From the NCBI GenBank assembly GCA_950068635.1, contig CATMIM010000058.1:1-6838 (forward strand): a stretch of DNA of 6,838 nucleotides, read 5' to 3'. Numbering within the stretch: position 1 is the stretch's first letter; the number at the start of each line of letters is the position of its first letter. This DNA is from an uncultured Candidatus Poseidoniales archaeon (GTDB taxonomy: Archaea > Thermoplasmatota > Poseidoniia > Poseidoniales > Thalassarchaeaceae). Positions 1 to 4,465 of the stretch are shown here, piece after piece. Below the pieces are notes generated by a model. It saw only the letters and a list, made by a program, of their open reading frames with translations, ran no database searches and was not told the origin of the DNA. The translations under genes and the position numbers were made by a program.

Positions 1-445
1 CGTCGGCGCAGGAGTGGCGGACCCAGTGGCCGGCAACTCAACCGGCATGATACTCCACGTCAACTCAGACTACACCATCCAAGCGACAATCGAATTCGAG
101 GGTTCAGAAGTCTTCATCTTCCAAACCGTCACCGTTGACGGCTCGACTGCCACCTGGTCTGGTGGTGGTGGTTTGGTCGAGAGCGGGTGGCTCGACCTCG
201 ACGGCGATGGCCAGAAGTTGGGTGCCTTCGGTGAAATGCAGAACTACATTCCGCGATCAGACTTCTACGATGGTGACGGGTGCTATACCATCGAGATCAC
301 GATTACCCATGATACTCCATTCGGAGATGTGTTCAGTGACAATGCCAGTCAGGGGTATCGGTTCTGGTGGGATTACAACGAGAACCGCGACACAGACAAC
401 GAGTTCGGCGACCCAGAGCCATACAAGCCGACTGAGGCTTGCTGA
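1..445 (+). CDS. Secreted acidic protein of unknown function, 5' end missing
   Basis: The reading frame is open from base 2 to a TGA at 443-445, so the true start lies left of the window. A GTG at 14 is an in-frame start codon, but the preceding codons read V-G-A-G and continue off the edge. They look like the end of a signal peptide, so only a short N-terminal piece may be missing. Numbering from the GTG gives 143 residues. The protein is rich in Asp, Gly, Thr and aromatics, with alternating beta-strand-like segments (residues 20-48 and 90-100). DLDGDGQ (61-67) and YDGDGC (85-90) resemble calcium-binding DxDxDG loops. There are two cysteines, C90 and the last residue C143, which could pair, and two N-glycosylation sequons at N8 and N110. 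No membrane anchor is visible. I do not recognise the family. An extracellular location is inferred from composition. Its stop directly abuts the stop of the converging neighbour. Confidence 0.7.
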   Translation, partial: VGAGVADPVAGNSTGMILHVNSDYTIQATIEFEGSEVFIFQTVTVDGSTATWSGGGGLVESGWLDLDGDGQKLGAFGEMQNYIPRSDFYDGDGCYTIEITITHDTPFGDVFSDNASQGYRFWWDYNENRDTDNEFGDPEPYKPTEAC

Positions 446-448
446 TCA
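443..448. other. Back-to-back convergent stop codons (TGATCA)
   Basis: The + strand gene ends with TGA at 443-445 and the - strand gene ends with TGA read from 448 to 446. Together they make the palindrome TGATCA with no intergenic base. Transcription from either side must therefore terminate inside or opposite the other gene. Confidence 0.9.
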
Positions 449-2170
449 GTCGTCGTCATCGAGTTCATCCAAGTCATCGACGAGTTCGACGAGTTCGATG
501 TCCTCAGGTTCCTCGGCCTTCACCATGCTCTCGCGAGCCTGCATGCTGGCGAATCCGGCAACGAGCAGTACGCCGACGACGAGTGCGACGATCAGTGCGA
601 TAACAATCGGGTCCATCCCTGCATCCTGCTGCACCTCCCAAACGACCACTGACGAATCACCTGAGCCGCCACCGAAGGCACCGTCGCGGGTGAGTTGCGT
701 AGGCAGCATCGGAGAGCAGGTCAGCGTGGAATTACCGGAACCTGTATGACCCCATTTCAGGTCGACGTCCGCCTCCGAGTCAGCTCCGACCATGGCGCTC
801 GGGAAGGTAGGGGAGATGTCCGCCCGGTCGCCTCCATCATAGCACTCGATGGGAACGTTGGCTGGGACCTCACCAGTGTTCGCCAGGGTGACCGTGACAG
901 ACGCCCTCCTTCCGAGAGTGGGTGCTTCATCTTCGACGTCCACCTGCGAGATGGATACCGCTGGCAGCGGGAAATCGACTATCACGTCGGCTGAGTGAGG
1001 CAGGGAAATCCCGTCACTCGTGTACGTTCCCCAGGCGGTGAACCAGGAGATGCTGTCAATCGTGGCGCTCTCGGTCCAGACGCTTCCGTCGGACTGTCCG
1101 ATCTCCACCACACGAGTGGTCGGCCCATCATCTCCGGGTACGTTGGATATGCCCTCCGCCGTGCTGATGCCGGGGATGGTGCGCTCATCCGGTCCGACCC
1201 CATTCAAAGTGAATTGAGCCCCGCTTCCTGGGAAATGGAGAACCTGGGCTGGGATCTGCCTCTCCCATAGGTCGACGAATCCCCCGCTGTCTGTCACACC
1301 TGTGAAAGAGAGCGCGGCCACACCGTCCGCCCGCACGTCATGGTCATCGAGTGTGCTGTCGAAACCCCCTCCGTTCCAAGTCAGTGAGGCCTGTGCCCCT
1401 TGCACATTCACCGGCCCCGAGCGCTTGAACCAACTGTTCTGTCCAACCGCGGTGCCGCTGATCAGAACGTCAGCGCCCATGATCTCTGCATCGGTGGCGC
1501 TGAGGGACCCTCCGTCGGCGACGCCGAGAGAGAATCCGAAATCACCACGCAACACCCAACCTGACCCGTCGAGATCCGCCGCTTCGAACGGGATGGTGGA
1601 GGCGGTCCTGATCTCGATCCTGTCGAGCACCAGTTCACCCCAACTGCCGATCTCCATTTCGAACGTTAGCCAGTCCCCGTCGTTCGGGAACGAGTTGAGT
1701 GTGATCTCGTGCTGCTCTCCGTCCATCTGCTCGGAGGCCCCTTCCCCCCAGACTACCGTGAATCCGGACAGGTTGAACCCTGCCGCGCTGACGATGACGA
1801 TCGCGCCGCTGCCGCTGACCTGGTCGGTGGGAAGCCAGAGGTCAGCGACTCCTCCTGCGTTCCACCACTGAACATCAGAGGGTGGCTCGGTGGCCATGAG
1901 TGAGCCGCCGGCGAGGTCGAGCGTGCCCGAGACCACGATGTTCGTGGCTGGCCCGACATCGATGACGCTGGAGATGGTGAGCGTGGCGCCGGCGGAGATG
2001 GTCAGTTGCTGGTCTATGCTGCCGGTTTCGTCCCAGGTCGTGTCTTCGGTGATGTTGATCGCATCGCTGCCGCCCGGTGGGCCGGTCGCTTGGACCGGCG
2101 GTGACAGCGCGGACAGCGAGCCCAGCAGCAGGAGCAGGCAGATGATCAATGGGCTGGTCTTCGGGTTCAT
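446..2170 (-). CDS. Single-pass membrane-anchored surface protein with CARDB/Ig-like domain
   Basis: This 574-residue protein starts at ATG 2170 and ends with TGA at 448-446. Residues 1-28 form a signal peptide (a Leu-rich core at about 8-22, probable cleavage after V-Q-A near 28). Residues 36-400 are Gly/Ser/Thr/Asp-rich beta structure. Segments such as LTISAGATLTISS and VVSGTLDLAGGSL (56-91) resemble the start of a right-handed beta-helix. Residues 404-487 look like a CARDB/Ig-like fold (SVTVTLANTGEVPANVPIEC), with C443 and C485 placed to form a disulfide. A Gly/Ser linker leads to one TM helix (about 520-541), followed by R546 and K551 and an acidic tail (553-574) that should lie in the cytoplasm. 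Sequons are at N39, N133 and N480. No catalytic motif is visible, so an adhesin, envelope or binding role is only a guess. The start is chosen because the signal peptide begins there. No Shine-Dalgarno precedes it, which would suit a leaderless mRNA. Confidence 0.88.
   Translation of the reverse strand: MNPKTSPLIICLLLLLGSLSALSPPVQATGPPGGSDAINITEDTTWDETGSIDQQLTISAGATLTISSVIDVGPATNIVVSGTLDLAGGSLMATEPPSDVQWWNAGGVADLWLPTDQVSGSGAIVIVSAAGFNLSGFTVVWGEGASEQMDGEQHEITLNSFPNDGDWLTFEMEIGSWGELVLDRIEIRTASTIPFEAADLDGSGWVLRGDFGFSLGVADGGSLSATDAEIMGADVLISGTAVGQNSWFKRSGPVNVQGAQASLTWNGGGFDSTLDDHDVRADGVAALSFTGVTDSGGFVDLWERQIPAQVLHFPGSGAQFTLNGVGPDERTIPGISTAEGISNVPGDDGPTTRVVEIGQSDGSVWTESATIDSISWFTAWGTYTSDGISLPHSADVIVDFPLPAVSISQVDVEDEAPTLGRRASVTVTLANTGEVPANVPIECYDGGDRADISPTFPSAMVGADSEADVDLKWGHTGSGNSTLTCSPMLPTQLTRDGAFGGGSGDSSVVVWEVQQDAGMDPIVIALIVALVVGVLLVAGFASMQARESMVKAEEPEDIELVELVDDLDELDDDD
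449..514 (-). repeat. Low-complexity acidic tail coding repeats
   Basis: The last 22 codons of the surface protein (residues 553-574) are almost all Glu, Asp, Leu, Val and Ile. They form degenerate repeats of the type ELV / DDLDEL / DDDD. At the DNA level this is a run of GTCGTCATC- and GAGTTCGAC-like units on the + strand. It lies after the TM helix, so it should face the cytoplasm. It could be a docking or charge tail. It is not a mobile or structural DNA repeat. Confidence 0.6.
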
Positions 2171-2255
2171 CGCGTCGGGGATGCCGGCTCACTCCATCAA
2201 TTCGCCGCCTCACGATGTACGAAGGTTCAACGGCCGCTCGCTCCCGACGGAGGTC
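2171..2255. promoter_or_regulatory. Divergent promoter region between surface-protein gene and carS
   Basis: These 85 bases separate the two divergent start codons and must hold both promoters. The only AT-richer patch is around 2193-2203 (CCATCAATTCG). On the - strand it reads GAATTGATG about 25-33 bases before the surface-protein ATG, the right distance for a TATA-like box of a leaderless transcript. For carS, the candidate patch is 2214-2228 (GATGTACGAAGGTTC), 28-42 bases before its ATG. Neither is a strong consensus, so box positions are tentative; the promoter location follows from gene arrangement. Confidence 0.4.
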
Positions 2256-2942
2256 ATGTCCGGCATCTTCGAGGAGGTCGTCTCCTATGACGGAGCGAAG
2301 CAGTTCCTTCTGGTGGTGGTGACACTTGCCTGGCTCTACATGGCGGGCTATCTCGCCAACACGTTCGCCATGCTGTGGGGGAAGTGGATCCCCGCACTGA
2401 CCGGGATGCCCGTGAAGCGCATCGACGCCGGCAGGCTGCATTCGGATGGCAACAGGCTGCTCGGCGACGGCAAGACGTGGAACGGGTTCATCGGCGGGAG
2501 CATGACCGCCGGGCTGCTCACGATGCTGCAGCACCACCTGACCAAAGGGCAAGTGCTAGCTGGCGACCGCCCCGCCGTCGATCTGCTGGCAGGTGTGACC
2601 GATGATGTGTGGTTCTGGGTGGGGGGCGCGTACGGAGCGGCATTCGTACTCGGTTGCGTGCTCGGATTCGGGACGATGACCGGGGATGCCGTCGGCTCGT
2701 TCATCAAACGACGCCGCGGCATGAAGCGAGAGGGTGATGTCAGCAGCAAGGCGCCGCTGCTGGACACGCTTCCATTCATCATCCTGCTCTACGGATTCGG
2801 TCTCCTGTTCCTGGGCGATGCGCTGCACGGACAGACCGAGTTCATCCTGCCGATGCTCGCCACCCTGATAGCCACCCCAATCGTCCACAGGCTGTTCAAC
2901 CTCGTCGGATACAAGCTCGGTCTCAAATCGGTCCCGTACTGA
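2256..2942 (+). CDS. carS: CDP-archaeol synthase (CarS, DUF46 family)
   Basis: This membrane enzyme activates unsaturated archaetidic acid (2,3-di-O-geranylgeranylglyceryl phosphate) with CTP to form CDP-archaeol, the precursor of archaeal polar lipids (EC 2.7.7.67). Family hallmarks are visible in the 228-residue product. They are a first helix leading to GYLANTFAMLWG (31-42), the SDGNRLLGDGKTWNGFIGG block (63-81), the GTMTGDAVGSFIKRRRGMKREG block (139-160) and PLLDTLPF (167-174). The ending YKLGLKSVPY (219-228) matches the usual KLGLK-x-VPW finish. Hydrophobic helices lie near 16-40, 78-92, 118-140, 172-188 and 196-212. The frame is open back to about 1890, but that part is antisense to the surface protein. 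ATG 2256 starts a normal N-terminus; ATG 2181 would add 25 polar, unfamiliar residues. GGAGGT at 2249-2254 sits only one base before the ATG, too close for standard SD use. The protein is longer than the usual 160-180 residues because of an N-terminal stretch and an insertion near 93-118. Confidence 0.93.
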   Translation: MSGIFEEVVSYDGAKQFLLVVVTLAWLYMAGYLANTFAMLWGKWIPALTGMPVKRIDAGRLHSDGNRLLGDGKTWNGFIGGSMTAGLLTMLQHHLTKGQVLAGDRPAVDLLAGVTDDVWFWVGGAYGAAFVLGCVLGFGTMTGDAVGSFIKRRRGMKREGDVSSKAPLLDTLPFIILLYGFGLLFLGDALHGQTEFILPMLATLIATPIVHRLFNLVGYKLGLKSVPY

Positions 2943-2954
2943 TTCTCTGTTCGC

Positions 2955-2983
2955 AGGCCGCTGTTCCTGAATGGTGGCGGCTT
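2955..2983 (+). other. Weak inverted repeat downstream of carS
   Basis: AGGCCGC (2955-2961) can pair with GCGGCTT (2977-2983) in RNA as a 7-bp stem with one G-U pair and a 15-base loop. It lies just after the carS stop. There is no long T-run after it, so it is at best a weak termination or mRNA-end structure and may be chance in GC-rich DNA. Confidence 0.2.
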
Positions 2984-2992
2984 CGGGCGCAT

Positions 2993-3002
2993 GATTATCA
3001 CG
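2993..3002 (+). promoter_or_regulatory. TATA-like box upstream of purD
   Basis: GATTATCACG is the most AT-rich patch in the 82-base carS-purD gap. Its centre is about 27 bases before the purD ATG at 3025. That is the distance expected between an archaeal TATA box and the transcription start if the mRNA begins at or next to the start codon. No Shine-Dalgarno precedes purD, which fits a leaderless message. Confidence 0.35.
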
Positions 3003-3024
3003 TCAGCGCGCGCGACATGCTTCG

Positions 3025-4293
3025 ATGTCAGGCGCAATCGTGCTCGTCGTCGGAGGTGGAGGGCGTGAGCACGCATTGGCCATCGGTCTAGCCGCATCAC
3101 CATCGGTGGCTGAGGTGCACGTCGTTCCAGGGAATGCCGGAACCGCATCGATGGCGACCAACCATTCACTCCCGGACAGCGATGTCAAGGGACTGGTGGA
3201 GTTGGCTGAGCAACTCGACTGCGATCTGGTCGTGGTCGGTCCCGAAGGGCCTCTGGTCGCCGGCCTTGCCGATATGCTGAGAACGAAGGGCATACCTTGC
3301 TTCGGTCCCCACTCCGCCGGTGCGGAACTCGAGGGCAGCAAGTTGCACGCCAAGCAGGTGATGCAGCAGAACGGGGTGCCCACGGGGGGCGTGCAGATCA
3401 TCGATGATGCGACCCAGATCGAAGCAGCCCTGGACAGTTTCCAACCTCCGTGGGTGGTGAAGCGAGATGTTCTCGCTGGCGGTAAGGGAGTGACGGTCAC
3501 CGACGAGCGTGACGTCGCACGCGAGGCGATCGCATCAGCCATCGACTCGGACTCCTTCGTGCTGCTCGAAGAGTTCCTCTCGGGTGAGGAAGCGAGCATG
3601 CTCGTGCTGCTCGATGAATCCGGCTGGGTGGCACTCCCAGCCAGCCAGGACCACAAGCGGGTGGGTGAGGGAGACACCGGTCCGAACACCGGGGGAATGG
3701 GTGCCTACGCGCCGGCGCCGGTGGTGACGGATGCGGTGCGCGACAAGGTGTTCGAGCGCATCGTGGAGCCGATGCATGGGTGGCTCTCAGCACAGGAGAC
3801 CCCGTATCGCGGATGTCTCTACGTCGGACTGATGATCGATGAGGATGATGACCCGTACGTGGTCGAGTACAACGTCCGCTTCGGCGACCCGGAGACACAG
3901 GTCACGATTCCACTGATCTCCAGCGACCTCTACCAGCTGTTGCTCGCGGTGGCGGAGGGGCGGGTTGCTGACACGACTCCCGAGTTCTCTGATTCTCACG
4001 CGCTCACCGTGGTGCTCGCTTCCCAAGGGTATCCCGGCCCTCCGCGGACAGGGCTGCCGATCTCACTCGCGTCTGAAGTGCTGGTCGACGCTGGCAGCAG
4101 CGCGCTGGTGCATCACGCCGGCACAGGCCACGATGAACAGGGCAGGCTGGTGGCATCCGGGGGCAGAGTGCTCGCCAGCACAGGGATTGGCTCCAGCCTC
4201 GAGGAGGCGCGCGATGCCGCCTATGACCTGCTGGCTGGAATCGAGTTGGAAGGCTCGCATTACCGCAGGGACATCGGACACCGTGCGCTGTGA
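3025..4293 (+). CDS. purD: Phosphoribosylamine--glycine ligase (GAR synthetase, PurD)
   Basis: PurD catalyses the second step of de novo purine synthesis in the cytoplasm: 5-phosphoribosylamine + glycine + ATP to glycinamide ribonucleotide (EC 6.3.4.13). At 422 residues it is full length. Order of motifs: N-domain VGGGGREHAL (9-18) and PGNAG (35-39); VVGPEGPLVAGLAD (70-83); start of the ATP-grasp domain at GSKLHAK (104-110); nucleotide-binding VVKRDVLAGGKGV (144-156); EEFLSGEEAS (182-191); the PurD signature around QDHKRVGEGDTGPNTGGMGAY (208-228); metal-binding EYNVRFGDPETQ (281-292); and the C-terminal HYRRDIGHRAL (412-422). The usual block K-A-D-G-L-A reads K-R-D-V-L-A here (146-151), a modest departure in a loop near the nucleotide. 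All other key segments look intact. The start is the ATG immediately before the first Rossmann strand (AIVLVVGGGG). It is preceded by a gap with its own possible promoter, so operon membership with carS is uncertain. Confidence 0.97.
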   Translation: MSGAIVLVVGGGGREHALAIGLAASPSVAEVHVVPGNAGTASMATNHSLPDSDVKGLVELAEQLDCDLVVVGPEGPLVAGLADMLRTKGIPCFGPHSAGAELEGSKLHAKQVMQQNGVPTGGVQIIDDATQIEAALDSFQPPWVVKRDVLAGGKGVTVTDERDVAREAIASAIDSDSFVLLEEFLSGEEASMLVLLDESGWVALPASQDHKRVGEGDTGPNTGGMGAYAPAPVVTDAVRDKVFERIVEPMHGWLSAQETPYRGCLYVGLMIDEDDDPYVVEYNVRFGDPETQVTIPLISSDLYQLLLAVAEGRVADTTPEFSDSHALTVVLASQGYPGPPRTGLPISLASEVLVDAGSSALVHHAGTGHDEQGRLVASGGRVLASTGIGSSLEEARDAAYDLLAGIELEGSHYRRDIGHRAL

Positions 4294-4399
4294 TATGAGT
4301 CTGCCATACCACCGCGGGAACATATTCGCCGAAGACCGAGAATCCTTGGCGTAATCGTGGCACTGAGGCGATGCACCTCGCGCCCGCGTGTGACAACCG

Positions 4400-4404
4400 T
4401 TAAA
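4400..4404 (+). promoter_or_regulatory. Possible TATA-like box (TTAAA) upstream of stt3
   Basis: TTAAA is the clearest AT-rich element near the end of the 172-base purD-stt3 gap. A start of transcription about 26 bases on would fall near 4428, giving a leader of roughly 38 bases that contains the hairpin at 4431-4448 and the GAGGG site. Only spacing and composition support this. Confidence 0.25.
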
Positions 4405-4418
4405 CCACATTGCTAGGT

Positions 4419-4430
4419 GGCGGCGACGCC
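4419..4430 (+). other. Small hairpin GGCG-GCGA-CGCC upstream of stt3
   Basis: GGCG (4419-4422) pairs perfectly with CGCC (4427-4430), and the four-base loop GCGA fits the GNRA type, an unusually stable RNA turn. The stem is only four pairs and could be chance in GC-rich DNA. It touches the next inverted repeat without a gap. Confidence 0.3.
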
Positions 4431-4448
4431 GACAGTCTGACGACTGTC
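4431..4448 (+). promoter_or_regulatory. Perfect 7-bp inverted repeat in the stt3 leader
   Basis: GACAGTC (4431-4437) and GACTGTC (4442-4448) are exact reverse complements separated by TGAC. The repeat ends 17 bases before the stt3 ATG and 6 bases before the ribosome-binding site. It could be a dimeric regulator's operator, an RNA hairpin in the leader affecting translation, or part of a purD 3' end. The sequence alone does not decide between these. Confidence 0.4.
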
Positions 4449-4454
4449 TTTCAA

Positions 4455-4459
4455 GAGGG
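4455..4459 (+). promoter_or_regulatory. Ribosome-binding site GAGGG before stt3
   Basis: GAGGG lies six bases before ATG 4466, a normal Shine-Dalgarno spacing. It supports that ATG as the true start of the long oligosaccharyltransferase frame and so supports the N-terminal extension being translated. It is the only gene in the window with a well-spaced site of this kind. Confidence 0.5.
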
Positions 4460-4465
4460 AAAACG

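Noticed and set aside
135..749. 204-codon + strand open frame
   Set aside because: Its product is a Ser/Arg/Thr-rich string typical of a shadow frame. It overlaps the secreted protein in another frame and then runs antisense to the acidic tail and TM helix of the surface protein.
1302..1871. 189-codon + strand open frame
   Set aside because: Antisense to the surface-protein ectodomain, Ser/Pro-rich, no motif, no ribosome-binding site.
1890..2255. Open frame extending carS upstream to an ATG at 1890
   Set aside because: It runs antisense through the signal-peptide end of the surface gene, encodes nothing resembling CarS, and is explained by stop-poor GC-rich DNA. The family-like N-terminus begins at 2256.
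1875..2552. 225-codon - strand open frame
   Set aside because: Arg/His/Pro-rich shadow crossing the start of the surface gene and lying antisense to CarS.
3003..3689. 228-codon - strand open frame opposite purD
   Set aside because: Ser/Thr/Pro-rich mirror of a well-supported PurD frame, with no signal peptide or domain of its own.
4294..4465. Possible small gene in the purD-stt3 gap
   Set aside because: The only frames entering it are tails of purD shadow frames. There is no complete start-to-stop frame with a ribosome-binding site, and no tRNA-like cloverleaf was seen.
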